DNA from: JBGLNJ01 sp964353405
GTDB taxonomy: Bacteria > Chloroflexota > Anaerolineae > Fen-1058
Length of the DNA: 18,013 nucleotides
Assembly: GCA_964353405.1 (NCBI GenBank)
Contig: CAYGWJ010000375.1
Coordinates: 1-18,013 of the forward strand
Direction: 5' to 3'
Every line of letters begins with the position of its first letter. Position 1 is the stretch's first letter. Both the position numbers and the translations under genes were made by a program. This document shows, piece after piece, positions 6,546-14,299 of this stretch. The notes under the pieces were generated by a model. The model was not told where the DNA came from and searched no databases. It saw only the letters and a program-made list of their open reading frames with translations.

Positions 6546-7280
6546 ATGTCCCAGAACCCAGTCGAGTTGGCGAACCGTCCTATTCCCCCCGAGAATGGCC
6601 GAGCAGATTGGAGCGCAGTTACCAGCCGTGAATGTGGCGAGCCACTTGTGGCGATGACGAGCGTTGTTTCCCTGGCGATCCGGTGCAACCCGCAATACCG
6701 GCTGCGTGGCGTGCCACATTCGCTTGACTGTTGCTATTGCCGTCAAGGCGTGGCGCGCAAGCTCGCCCAGATGTCCGATAGGTTGCATAGCCTAAACCTT
6801 ACGCTCATCATCTGGGATGCCTGGCGGCCCGTTGCCGTGCAAAAGGCGCTGTATGATGCATACAAAGAGCGACTTTGCCACGAGCATCCCCATGCTTCGG
6901 AAGATGAACTCGATGCAAGGACGCGGAGGTTTGTGGCGTTTCCATCACGCGACCCGGCGCAGCCTTCGCCGCATCTAACCGGCGGGGCATTGGACGTGAC
7001 GCTGGGCGATGCGCAGGGAGACGCGCTGCCAATGGGCACCGGGTTCGATGATTTTTCCGACGGCGCCATGACCCGCTATTACGAGGTCCTTCAAGAGCAG
7101 CGGCCTCTCGCGGCGCAAGAACTAGAATTCCTCCGGCACCGGCGGTTGCTGGTCCATCTTATGGTGCAAGCCGGGTTCATAAACTATGAGCAAGAGTGGT
7201 GGCACTATGACTTGGGCAACCGGCGCTGGGCAGCCCAGACAGCCCGGCCCGCGATCTATGGCCCGGTCGAGCGGGTCTAG
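6546..7280 (+). CDS. ddpX: D-alanyl-D-alanine dipeptidase (VanX/DdpX family)
   Basis: A 244-residue zinc peptidase (family M15D) that cleaves D-Ala-D-Ala dipeptide. The metal-binding motif SPHLTGGALDV supplies His143 and Asp150. EWWHYD supplies the catalytic Glu217 and third zinc ligand His220. A WDAWRP segment earlier in the protein matches the family's arginine-containing active-site strand. No signal peptide is seen, so it acts in the cytoplasm. The ATG at 6546 follows GAGGTA. Length is slightly over the roughly 200 residues of VanX. It converges on a dipeptide ABC operon and overlaps it by 4 bp; in E. coli ddpX is grouped with ddpABCDF for uptake and breakdown of D-Ala-D-Ala. A vancomycin-resistance role is unlikely, as no vanH, vanA or vanS is nearby. 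Confidence 0.92.
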   Translation: MSQNPVELANRPIPPENGRADWSAVTSRECGEPLVAMTSVVSLAIRCNPQYRLRGVPHSLDCCYCRQGVARKLAQMSDRLHSLNLTLIIWDAWRPVAVQKALYDAYKERLCHEHPHASEDELDARTRRFVAFPSRDPAQPSPHLTGGALDVTLGDAQGDALPMGTGFDDFSDGAMTRYYEVLQEQRPLAAQELEFLRHRRLLVHLMVQAGFINYEQEWWHYDLGNRRWAAQTARPAIYGPVERV

Positions 7281-8155
7281 GTACCCGTCATGCGGGGATC
7301 GAACGCATCGCGAACGCCATCACCCAAAAAATTGAACCCCAGGACAACGCTGAGGACGGCCAGGCCGGGGAAGGTCGTCAGCCACCACTGATAGAACTTG
7401 AAGCGGCCCATCGAAATCATCGCGCCCCATTCCGGCGTCGGCGGAACCGCGCCCAACCCGATAAAGCTCAACGCCGCGATAGTCAGGATGGCGCTGCCCG
7501 CGTCGAGCGAGGCCTTGATGATGATGGGAGCGAGTGTGTTGGGTATGATGTGCCGCAGCAGGATGCGTCCACCCGGCGCGCCCAAGACCCGCGCTGCCAC
7601 CACATACTCGTTGTTGCGGACGCTGAGCACCTGCCCCCGCATCAGGCGCGAGTACTCGGGCCACCAGACCAAAATCATCGCGATGACGGCATTCTTGAGG
7701 CTTGGCCCCAGCACGGACGCAATCGCCAGCGCCAGCACGATGGACGGAAACGCCAGCGTAATGTCGGCCAGGCGCATGATGAGGAGATCGAACACTCCAC
7801 CAATGTAGCCCGCCAATGCTCCCACCAAAGCTCCCAACAGCGTCGCAAACAAAACAACCAACAGACCGACCGGCAGAGAAATTTGCGCGCCATAGACGAC
7901 TCGGCTGAATACATCCCGCCCCAGTTCGTCCGTGCCAAACAGATGTGTGGCCGAAGGCGGGCTGAGGCGATCCTCAATCTTTTGCGCCAGCGCGTCGTAC
8001 GGCGCGATGATGGGCGCAGCCACCGCGACGATGCCCCACAGCACAATGATCGCCGCGCCGGCCATGGCCATGCGATTACGGGCCAGGATGCGCAGGCTGC
8101 GCCGCCAGGGAGATTCAGATGCAATTGCCTTGCGAGTGAGAGCGGCCTGGGCCAT
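7277..8155 (-). CDS. Dipeptide/oligopeptide ABC transporter permease (DppC/OppC type)
   Basis: A 292-residue membrane permease. The N-terminal cytoplasmic RNRMAMAGA segment and TM1 are followed by the family hallmark HLFGTDELGRDVFSRVVYGAQ (about 71-90), then a five-helix core. The EAA coupling loop AARVLGAPGGRILLRHIIPN contacts the ATPase. It starts 3 bp after the stop codon of the DppB-type permease, so the two are coupled. Its TAG stop shares the palindrome CTAG with the stop of the convergent dipeptidase gene (7277-7280). No ATPase gene follows, so the transporter must use one encoded elsewhere. Peptide or D-Ala-D-Ala are the likely substrates; nickel and glycoside members of the same family remain possible. 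Confidence 0.93.
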   Translation of the reverse strand: MAQAALTRKAIASESPWRRSLRILARNRMAMAGAAIIVLWGIVAVAAPIIAPYDALAQKIEDRLSPPSATHLFGTDELGRDVFSRVVYGAQISLPVGLLVVLFATLLGALVGALAGYIGGVFDLLIMRLADITLAFPSIVLALAIASVLGPSLKNAVIAMILVWWPEYSRLMRGQVLSVRNNEYVVAARVLGAPGGRILLRHIIPNTLAPIIIKASLDAGSAILTIAALSFIGLGAVPPTPEWGAMISMGRFKFYQWWLTTFPGLAVLSVVLGFNFLGDGVRDAFDPRMTGT

Positions 8156-8158
8156 GCG

Positions 8159-9175
8159 TTACTCCCGGATGCGAGGATCGAGCACACCGTACAAAATATC
8201 CACCAGCAGATTGATCAGGATATAGATCACGGCGATCAAGAGTGTAACGCCCAACACAGCCGGATAGTCCAGGTTCGCCGCCGATTCGACAGCATAACGC
8301 CCGATGCCCGGCCATGCAAAAATCGTCTCGGTCATGATGGCCCCGGTCATCAACCCGGCAAAGGCCAGCCCCAGCACGGTGAGCGTGGGGATGAACGCAT
8401 TGCGCAGCGCGTGAACCAGAATTACCGTCTGCTCGCGCAAGCCCTTGGCGCGTGCCGTGCGAATGTAATCCATCCGAAGGACTTCCAAGAGTGACGCACG
8501 CGTGATGCGGCAAATCAACGCCAGTGTGAACCAACCCAAAACAACCGAAGGCAAGATAAGGTGTTGTAGCGAGTTGCCAAAGGCTAGCCAATCGCCTCGC
8601 AACAAAGCGTCCACCAGGTACAGACCCGTGGTGGTCGGCGGCGCGGTGAGGCGGCTGTCAATCCGTCCAGGGCCGGGCAGGATTTGCAGCTTGTAATAAA
8701 AGAGGAACAGCACCATCAGCCCCGACCAGAACGGCGGCATCGAAGCGCCCAGCAGAGACACCAGCCGAGACAGGTGATCCACCCAGCTTCCCGACTTGAT
8801 CGCAGCCAGAATTCCCAGCGGCAATCCGATGACAAGCGCAAAGAGCATCGAAGCAAACGCCAACTCGATAGTAGCCGGCAAAAAATCTTTCAGGTCTTGA
8901 GCGACCGGTCGCTTGGTTTTGAACGATGTGCCCAAATCGCCACTTGCCAGATTCCAGAGATAAACCAGGTATTGCTCGGGCAGCGATCTGTCCAGTCCCC
9001 ACTTTTCAATTGCAGCATTGACAATGTCGGGCTTGTCCAGCGCCTTTTCGCCGACGATGACGACGAGTGGGTTGGCTGGCACAAGGTGTGAGACGACAAA
9101 CGTGAGCAGCGTGACCCCGATGAGCATGGGGATGACGAGCAACAAGCGGCGGATGATGTGACCGGACAGGCCCAT
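8159..9175 (-). CDS. Dipeptide/oligopeptide ABC transporter permease (DppB/OppB type)
   Basis: A 338-residue membrane permease with the DppB start (HIIRRLLLVIPMLIGVTLLTFVV as its first membrane helix), a large external loop containing the DLGTSFKTKRPV segment, and the C-terminal five-helix core. The EAA loop is TARAKGLREQTVILVHALRN. It pairs with the DppC-type subunit encoded 3 bp downstream. The ATG at 9175 has GGAG 8-11 bp upstream. An intergenic 12-bp perfect hairpin separates it from the binding-protein gene and may lower its expression relative to that gene. Confidence 0.93.
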   Translation of the reverse strand: MGLSGHIIRRLLLVIPMLIGVTLLTFVVSHLVPANPLVVIVGEKALDKPDIVNAAIEKWGLDRSLPEQYLVYLWNLASGDLGTSFKTKRPVAQDLKDFLPATIELAFASMLFALVIGLPLGILAAIKSGSWVDHLSRLVSLLGASMPPFWSGLMVLFLFYYKLQILPGPGRIDSRLTAPPTTTGLYLVDALLRGDWLAFGNSLQHLILPSVVLGWFTLALICRITRASLLEVLRMDYIRTARAKGLREQTVILVHALRNAFIPTLTVLGLAFAGLMTGAIMTETIFAWPGIGRYAVESAANLDYPAVLGVTLLIAVIYILINLLVDILYGVLDPRIRE

Positions 9176-9199
9176 CGTGATCTCCGAGATGAAAATAGA

Positions 9200-9231
9200 C
9201 CTGACAGGTCTGGATTGCGAGACCTGTCAGG
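9200..9231. repeat. 12-bp perfect inverted repeat between binding-protein and permease genes
   Basis: CCTGACAGGTCT (9200-9211) and AGACCTGTCAGG (9220-9231) form a perfect stem with an 8-nt loop. Each arm also contains the near-palindromic core GACCTG/CAGGTC. There is no T tract. It occupies the only gap within the operon, where an RNA hairpin could act as a leaky terminator or protect the upstream message. It could also be a dispersed repeat. Confidence 0.7.
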
Positions 9232-9242
9232 CCCAACACGAC

Positions 9243-10922
9243 TTACTTACTCAAGTCAAAGAAACTGACGAAATTCACCGGGTGATAGGCAAAGCCTTTG
9301 ACCGTCTTTAACATCGCAGCCAGGGATTGGTTCTGATAGAGCATCGTGAACGCCATGTCGTCCATCAGCACCTTTTGCAAGTCCTTGATGGCCTGCTCGC
9401 GCTTGGCTGGATCAAGCTCAGTGCCGACGATCTTGGCGTACTTTTCTGCTTCGGGGTTGTTGTAGAGCATGCGCTTGGCGATGCCCCGGTCCGCGTATGA
9501 AAAGTAATCCGTCCACATCGTCGGATCGAGATAGTCAGGCGTCCATCCGCCAAAAGCCATGGCCAGCTTTTGCGCGCGCATGTCGGTCAAGTACACACTT
9601 TGCTCCATGGGCTTGAGGTTGGCGGTGATGCCCGCTTCCTTGAAGTCGTTCTTGAGCTTGGCGGCAATGGTCTCGCGCGTGGGATTCGAGCCGTAGGCCA
9701 ACTCGACCGTAAAGCCGTTTTCGTACCCGGCCGCCTTGAGCAGCGCCTTGGCCTTGGTCAGGTCGCGGCCCTGCGTCATCTTGGGATCTACGCCCAACAC
9801 GCCGAGCGGAATGATGCTGGGCGCGCGGCTGCCATATCCGCGCAGGATTGCCTTGATCAGCCCGTCATAGTCAACGCTGAGCGCAATCGCCTGCCGCACG
9901 CGCTTGTCGGAGAGGGGCTTGGATAGCGCCGCGCTCGACGTCATCGCCAGATAGTTCTGGTCGAGCGTCTGGCCAATGACGACGTTGAGCTTGGCATCGG
10001 CCTTGGCCTGCTCGACCAGATCCGGGTCAAGGCTTTGCACGAGGTCGGCGTCGCCGCGCTGGAGCATCTGCAGGGCCGTGGTCGGGTCGGCCACATGCTT
10101 GATAATGACCTTGCCGAGCTTGGGCTTGCCGCGCCAATAGTTCGGATTGGCCTCCAGCACGATTTCGGCCTTGGGCTTCCAGCTCGTCTGGATGAACGGG
10201 CCGCTGCCCGCCGAGTTCTGATCGAGCCAGTCTTTGGCCTTGTCGGTCTTGTCCGCATCGGCGGCGTCCGTCCCGCCCTTGCTCTTGACCAGCTTGCTGT
10301 CCAGAACACTCAGAGCGGGTGCGGCGACGATGCTCAGGAACGCCGGCGAAGGATCGGTCAAGGTGACCTTGACGGTCGTGTCGTTCAAAGCTTGAACAGT
10401 CGTGATCGGGTCAGCATAGAACGAGGGATTGCCCTTGAGATTCTTGAGCCGCGTCCAGGAAAAGCGCACGTCCTCTGCCGTCACCGGATTGCCGGAGCTG
10501 AACTTGACGCCCGGATGCAGATAGAAAGTATAGTTCAAGCCGTCGGGGGAAATGTCCCATTTGTCCGCCAGGCGCGGGGTCACCTTGGTCAGGTCGCCGG
10601 CCTTGTACTCAACCAGCGTGTCATAGGTCGAGTTGTGAATCATCAGATTGGTGGTCTCGTAGGCTTGATCCGGGTCGAGCGTGACCACATCGTCAAGATT
10701 CGTCACCATGACCAGCGTGGGCGGTGGAGCAGAGGTCGCGGTGGGTGGGACTGCCGTGGGTTTGGGCGGAGCGGCAGTCGGTTGGGCCGGGGCCGCCGTG
10801 GGCTGCGCCGGAGCGGGAGCCGAGGTCGGCGGCGCGGACGTGGCGGGGGCGCCGCACCCGACCAGGTTCAGGCCGAGCACGGCGACGACAAGCAGAGAAA
10901 ACAACAGGCGGGTCGCTTTCAT
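9243..10922 (-). CDS. Peptide-type ABC transporter substrate-binding lipoprotein (SBP family 5)
   Basis: A 559-residue extracytoplasmic binding protein. A lipoprotein signal peptide ends in LVGC, giving lipidated Cys23. A Pro/Ala/Thr-rich linker (about 24-67, with repeated QPTAAP units) tethers the domain to the membrane. The remainder matches the DppA/OppA/NikA family, including NLMIHNSTYDTLVEY, TFYLHPGVKFSSGNPVTAED and VRQAIALSVD. The ATG at 10922 follows a strong GAGGAGGAG ribosome binding site. It is the first gene of the operon with two permeases, under its own promoter (11030-11058). It would deliver peptides or D-Ala-D-Ala to them; the exact ligand cannot be deduced. The linker style is common in Chloroflexota. 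Confidence 0.93.
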   Translation of the reverse strand: MKATRLLFSLLVVAVLGLNLVGCGAPATSAPPTSAPAPAQPTAAPAQPTAAPPKPTAVPPTATSAPPPTLVMVTNLDDVVTLDPDQAYETTNLMIHNSTYDTLVEYKAGDLTKVTPRLADKWDISPDGLNYTFYLHPGVKFSSGNPVTAEDVRFSWTRLKNLKGNPSFYADPITTVQALNDTTVKVTLTDPSPAFLSIVAAPALSVLDSKLVKSKGGTDAADADKTDKAKDWLDQNSAGSGPFIQTSWKPKAEIVLEANPNYWRGKPKLGKVIIKHVADPTTALQMLQRGDADLVQSLDPDLVEQAKADAKLNVVIGQTLDQNYLAMTSSAALSKPLSDKRVRQAIALSVDYDGLIKAILRGYGSRAPSIIPLGVLGVDPKMTQGRDLTKAKALLKAAGYENGFTVELAYGSNPTRETIAAKLKNDFKEAGITANLKPMEQSVYLTDMRAQKLAMAFGGWTPDYLDPTMWTDYFSYADRGIAKRMLYNNPEAEKYAKIVGTELDPAKREQAIKDLQKVLMDDMAFTMLYQNQSLAAMLKTVKGFAYHPVNFVSFFDLSK

Positions 10923-10990
10923 GTTCTCCTCCTCGTGTGAATGTTGACATGGGGAGCGCCGGCCCGCTGACCCATTGACTGGACTCTTTT

Positions 10991-11008
10991 CCTGAGGGCC
11001 GGCTCAGG
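10991..11008. repeat. Small hairpin in the leader of the binding-protein operon
   Basis: CCTGAG (10991-10996) pairs with CTCAGG (11003-11008) around GGCCGG, in the 100-nt leader upstream of the binding-protein gene. It is short and has no T tract; function is unclear. Confidence 0.35.
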
Positions 11009-11029
11009 TCGAAGCACGTTGACGCCTTG

Positions 11030-11058
11030 AGTATACTCCGAGCCAGGAAAGCGGTCAA
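11030..11058 (-). promoter_or_regulatory. Promoter of the peptide ABC operon
   Basis: On the minus strand TTGACC (11053-11058), a 17-bp spacer and TATACT (11030-11035). The -35 box overlaps the TGA stop codon of the gene upstream, so the operon starts right at the end of that gene, leaving a leader of about 100 nt. Confidence 0.7.
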
Positions 11059-11687
11059 CCCTTTGCCCACAGCCCGCCGGTCTCGGTCATCCAATCGGCA
11101 ATGCACTCCGCCGCTCGGGCCACGGCGCTATCCGAGATGTCCAGCTCCAACTTGGGCAAGATGGATTCACCCACAAGGCGGCGCATCAGCTCCTGTTCGT
11201 CCATAAAGACTTGCAGGTTGTCGTATTGCGCCGGATTGCCCGACACCTTCAGCCGTTCCACGCGGGCCGCCTCGAACGATTCGGGCGTGCGCGTGCAGAA
11301 CACGAGGTGAAAGCCCAACGCGGCCAAGCGCTCCTCGATCCAATGCAAGTCATACTCCTTACCATGCATACTCAGTTGATACGCCCGTGTGGAAATGTGG
11401 AAGCGATCCACGATCCACGAATAGTAGCGCTGAAGCTCGAACAACCGCAGCCAGGTGTGATAGGTTTCCATCGCCAGCGCTTCTTCTTGCGGCTGGAAGT
11501 TGATGAGGCCGCGCCCCCACGGAAAGTTGGTGAACGCACACCATTCCGCCGAAATCAGCGGGGAGTGATAGCGATACTTGCGCGGCCCAACGATGCGGGG
11601 ATGCTCGTTGAGTGCAAACGCGATTTCGGTTTTGAGCGTCAGGCGTGTGCCCTCCAAAATGATTTTGGGGCAGAGTTTGGCTCCCAT
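11055..11687 (-). CDS. Putative P-loop kinase-like protein with degenerate Walker A motif
   Basis: A 210-residue cytoplasmic protein that I place only tentatively, near the thymidylate/deoxynucleoside kinase fold. An early strand-loop-helix, KIILEGTRLTLKTEIAFAL, looks like a Walker A loop (13-20), but the glycine before the Lys-Thr pair is leucine (GTRLTLKT instead of GxxxxGKT). A DRFHISTRAYQ motif (94-104) resembles the DRF/DRY-type motif of dTMP and deoxynucleoside kinases, and LVFCTRTPESFEAARVERL resembles their lid region. The ATG at 11687 follows GAGGACAAG. It lies upstream of the peptide ABC operon, which has its own promoter. Catalysis is uncertain because of the altered P-loop; it may bind nucleotide without kinase activity. 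Confidence 0.65.
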   Translation of the reverse strand: MGAKLCPKIILEGTRLTLKTEIAFALNEHPRIVGPRKYRYHSPLISAEWCAFTNFPWGRGLINFQPQEEALAMETYHTWLRLFELQRYYSWIVDRFHISTRAYQLSMHGKEYDLHWIEERLAALGFHLVFCTRTPESFEAARVERLKVSGNPAQYDNLQVFMDEQELMRRLVGESILPKLELDISDSAVARAAECIADWMTETGGLWAKG

Positions 11688-11721
11688 CTTGTCCTCATCC
11701 GACCCTTGCGAAGGTCATATT

Positions 11722-11895
11722 TCACTGAGCGGAATACAACTGATCCGTCTTGGCCGCCATGATAAAGTCGTTGCGATCTCGCTCTACGATTCGCCAATCG
11801 GGCACCTGAGGCGCAAGCTCGACGAGTTCAGCATCTGTGACGGTCGGCTCACCGCCGCGGCATGGCACGCATTTGAACTGGGTCAAGTCACTCAT
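11722..11895 (-). pseudogene. 4a-hydroxytetrahydrobiopterin dehydratase remnant with internal deletion
   Basis: A 57-codon reading frame. Residues 1-38 match the N-terminus of pterin-4a-carbinolamine dehydratases (KCVPCRGGEPTVTDAEL and PQVPDWRIVE). Residues 42-54, NDFIMAAKTDQLY, match the C-terminal end of the same family, normally written like ENDFILAAKIDxLY. The 50 or so residues between, which contain the catalytic His-His-Pro segment and most of the fold, are absent, yet the frame is kept. It should be unable to recycle pterin cofactor. I read it as a gene reduced by an in-frame deletion; expression as a microprotein is possible but unsupported. The gene ends 34 bp before the start of the P-loop gene on the same strand, so they could once have been an operon. 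Confidence 0.65.
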
Positions 11896-12037
11896 GTTTC
11901 ACTCGCTTTGATAAGATGGCATAGCAAGTGTACCATAATCTTGGCAGAGTGTCGGCCCGGCGAGTCTCGCCTAGACCGCGATTCCATGATAGAATAGCTA
12001 CCGATATGATCAAGCCATTTTATCAGGAGCAAGTGCC
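11896..12037. promoter_or_regulatory. Divergent intergenic region with candidate promoter for the membrane protein pair
   Basis: On the plus strand TGATAGAAT (11987-11995) looks like an extended -10 element about 43 bp before the GTG start of the membrane zinc-ribbon gene. No convincing -35 box was found. No clear promoter for the minus-strand remnant could be picked, and no other gene or RNA is visible here. Confidence 0.35.
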
Positions 12038-13075
12038 GTGCGTCGCCTGGTTCTCTTGGGAGTGATGGGTTTCATGCTGCTGGCGCAAACCTTGGCGCCG
12101 GTTCCGCAGGCCTTGGCGCAGACCACGCCCCGCCTGGCGTCGCTCGTCATTGACGTGTGGCCGGAATTCGACCGGCCCGCAACCGCGCTGGTCATCTATC
12201 GCGGGCAGTTCGCAGCGAACGCGCCTGTGCCCGAGCGAGTTACGCTTCGCATTCCTGCAACGGCCGGCGAGCCGTCGGCGGTGGCTTCGCCTCAGGCCGG
12301 CAACGAGACCGTGCCCATTAACCAATGGACAGAACTGATCGCCGCCAAAAAGGTCACCACGGCGCGCAACGGCGACTGGACCGAAGTGACATTTTCTCCG
12401 CCCTCGCGCCTGTTCAACCTGGAATTCTACGACAAGCTCAACACGGTGACTTTTGACCGGCGCTACACGGTGACGTGGCCCGGCGACTATGCCGCTGACG
12501 CAGTGACGCTCAACGTGCGCGAGCCAACCGGCACAACCAACTTTCAGGCCACACCGGCCCTGCCGCCCGGCGCCACCGACGAAGAAGGGCTGGTGGCTCA
12601 CTCGTTGAATCAAGGCGCGCTCAACGCCGGTCAACCGCTGGCAATTTCGTTGAGCTACCACCGCGAAGACAATCGTACGTCCATCCAAGCCCTGCAACTG
12701 GTGACACCTGTTCCAACACGACCGGCGGCTGCCACAAGCCCGGCGGCGGCCGTATCTTCTCAGTGGCCGCTCATCATCGCGCTCGTAATGGGGCTGGCGC
12801 TCATCGTCGGCGGAGTGGCGTGGTACGTGCGCTCGCAGAGGACTGAGACGTTCCGTCCTTATCAGCCGCCCAAGTACAGCCGCGCCAAAGGCCGCCGGAG
12901 CGTGCGCACCTCGCGCGCGCCGCGTTCGCGGCCTCGACCGACTGCCGCCGCGACTGTCACGCTCACGCCGGAGACAAGCGATGACGCACCGACTTTTTGC
13001 ACGCAGTGTGGCCGGTCGCTGCGGCCCGACGATGTGTTTTGCCCGCGCTGCGGCACGCGTGTGAAGGGAAGATAA
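12038..13075 (+). CDS. Membrane-anchored protein with external domain and C-terminal zinc ribbon
   Basis: A 345-residue protein of unknown function. A signal sequence (MRRLVLLGVMGFMLLAQTL, then APVPQALAQ) leads into a beta-rich external domain of about 200 residues and a Pro/Ala/Thr linker. A transmembrane helix (about 243-263, WPLIIALVMGLALIVGGVAW) follows, then a basic segment (KYSRAKGRRSVRTSRAPRSR) and a terminal zinc ribbon with CTQC and CPRC pairs (about 319-342). The positive charges after the helix put the ribbon in the cytoplasm, so the protein could link an outside domain to a cytoplasmic partner. Start is GTG 12038, with CAGGAG 7 bp upstream. The next gene begins 7 bp after the stop and is probably co-transcribed. 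Confidence 0.8.
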   Translation: MRRLVLLGVMGFMLLAQTLAPVPQALAQTTPRLASLVIDVWPEFDRPATALVIYRGQFAANAPVPERVTLRIPATAGEPSAVASPQAGNETVPINQWTELIAAKKVTTARNGDWTEVTFSPPSRLFNLEFYDKLNTVTFDRRYTVTWPGDYAADAVTLNVREPTGTTNFQATPALPPGATDEEGLVAHSLNQGALNAGQPLAISLSYHREDNRTSIQALQLVTPVPTRPAAATSPAAAVSSQWPLIIALVMGLALIVGGVAWYVRSQRTETFRPYQPPKYSRAKGRRSVRTSRAPRSRPRPTAAATVTLTPETSDDAPTFCTQCGRSLRPDDVFCPRCGTRVKGR

Positions 13076-13082
13076 GCCGGGC

Positions 13083-14090
13083 ATGGACCGCACTGTGGTG
13101 CTCAAGTTCGACACGCGCGTCCTCGTCGTCATCGGCGCGCTGCTGGTGATGCTGGCCGCCTGGCTGCCCTGGACGAACCTGCCCTCGTTTGTCGCCGGCG
13201 ACCTGGCGCGTCGGGGCGTGGACGGCGGCGGGCTGATCACGTTCGGTCTGAGCTTGCTGGCTTTGCTCAGCCTCTTGCTCCCGTGGCATCCTCTGCGCCG
13301 AGTCTCGCTGGCGGCGGCGATTCTGGCCGCGCTCATTAACCTGGTGGCGCTGATCGCGTTTGCCCGCGTCATCCAGCTTTCAGACAGCCTGGGCTTCCTT
13401 CTAGGTGCGCAACTGGGCAGCGTAAGCAGCGGACTTGCTCTCACGTTTGCAGGCCTGGTATTGATGCTCTTTGGCGGCCTGGCCGAGACCACCTCACCGT
13501 CGCCGTTCGCGCGGCAGACAACGAATTCGCTGTTCATTGACATGGTTAGCCCACGGCAAATGGAAGTGGCACTGCGCGCGGCCCTGGCGGGACTGCTGGT
13601 GGCAAGTTGCTTGTGCGCCTGGGGCGTCGGCTTGTTGATACGCCCCTATACACTTGTCAGTCTGGGCCAGGCGCCGGGAGCGGCAACCTTCAGGCCCGCG
13701 CCGACGACTTTTCTGGCCACACCGCTGGTGGATGTGCGCCTGGCTCCATTGGGCGCACCCAGCGGCGGCGCGACCGTGACGGCGGGCACAACCGTGACAG
13801 TGACGGCCGCGCCTATTCGTCCCACCGTTCCAGTCTCTGTGGCGCCAACATCCGCGCCTGTGGGCGCGGCATCTCCCGCTTCACCCACACCGCGCGGAGG
13901 CCAGCCCACAGTGCCATCCATAGCCACTTTTGCCACCGAGCCTACGCGGGCATTGCCCACCCAGAGTGCGCCCACGCCCGTCCCGCCCACCCCTATCCCG
14001 CCCACCCCCACGCTCACCCCGCCTGTCTCGCCGCCCAAGACGCCGACAGCTTCGGCAACGCCCACACTTACTCCAACCAGCACTCCCTAG
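13083..14090 (+). CDS. Multi-pass membrane protein with extracellular Pro/Thr-rich tail
   Basis: A 335-residue protein I do not recognise. About five hydrophobic helices are visible (roughly 13-30, 50-68, 76-96, 110-132, 165-188). After these comes a tail of some 145 residues rich in Thr, Pro, Ala and Val that ends in PTPxPP and TPT repeats. With the basic N-terminus inside, the tail would be outside, resembling a cell-surface stalk. One copy of the 18-bp palindromic element lies in the coding sequence (13517-13534), read as TTNSLF, in the predicted cytoplasmic loop between helices 4 and 5. The gene starts 7 bp after the zinc-ribbon membrane gene, suggesting the two proteins work together. 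Confidence 0.78.
   Translation: MDRTVVLKFDTRVLVVIGALLVMLAAWLPWTNLPSFVAGDLARRGVDGGGLITFGLSLLALLSLLLPWHPLRRVSLAAAILAALINLVALIAFARVIQLSDSLGFLLGAQLGSVSSGLALTFAGLVLMLFGGLAETTSPSPFARQTTNSLFIDMVSPRQMEVALRAALAGLLVASCLCAWGVGLLIRPYTLVSLGQAPGAATFRPAPTTFLATPLVDVRLAPLGAPSGGATVTAGTTVTVTAAPIRPTVPVSVAPTSAPVGAASPASPTPRGGQPTVPSIATFATEPTRALPTQSAPTPVPPTPIPPTPTLTPPVSPPKTPTASATPTLTPTSTP
13517..13534. repeat. 18-bp palindromic element, copy 1 (in coding sequence)
   Basis: GACAACGAATTCGCTGTT differs from the family consensus AACAACGAATTCGCTGTT at the first base only. It is read here in a different frame (T-T-N-S-L-F) from the copies in the sensor kinase gene. Confidence 0.85.
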
Positions 14091-14299
14091 TTCATACGTA
14101 GCCGTTCGCAGGCCCAGTGTCCTGCTTCATCATTGTTTCTCCACCGCAATCGGCATAGCCGTTACAACCGTCCGCGCCCTTACGGTTATGTTGCCGTTGG
14201 CAATCGTTCTGTAACACTCTTGAAATCATTCTGCAAGTCCACCCTCCCTTCAGTCATGGTATCCTAACGACAGATTCCTAACCATCCCAGGGAGCAGGC
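14091..14299. other. Intergenic region before the signalling cluster
   Basis: This stretch of 209 bp has no convincing gene. It presumably carries the promoter of the receiver-kinase cluster. TTGAAA at 14220-14225 and TATCCT at 14260-14265 are present but 34 bp apart, so they cannot be one promoter. No terminator with a T tract was found after the Pro/Thr-tail gene. Confidence 0.4.

Noticed and set aside
6546..7280. Vancomycin-resistance cluster
   Set aside because: Only the dipeptidase is present; no vanH, vanA ligase or vanRS-type genes adjoin it, so peptide salvage is the simpler reading.
13930..14090. CCCACC-rich stretch as a separate DNA repeat element
   Set aside because: It is explained by the Pro/Thr codons of the membrane protein's tail.
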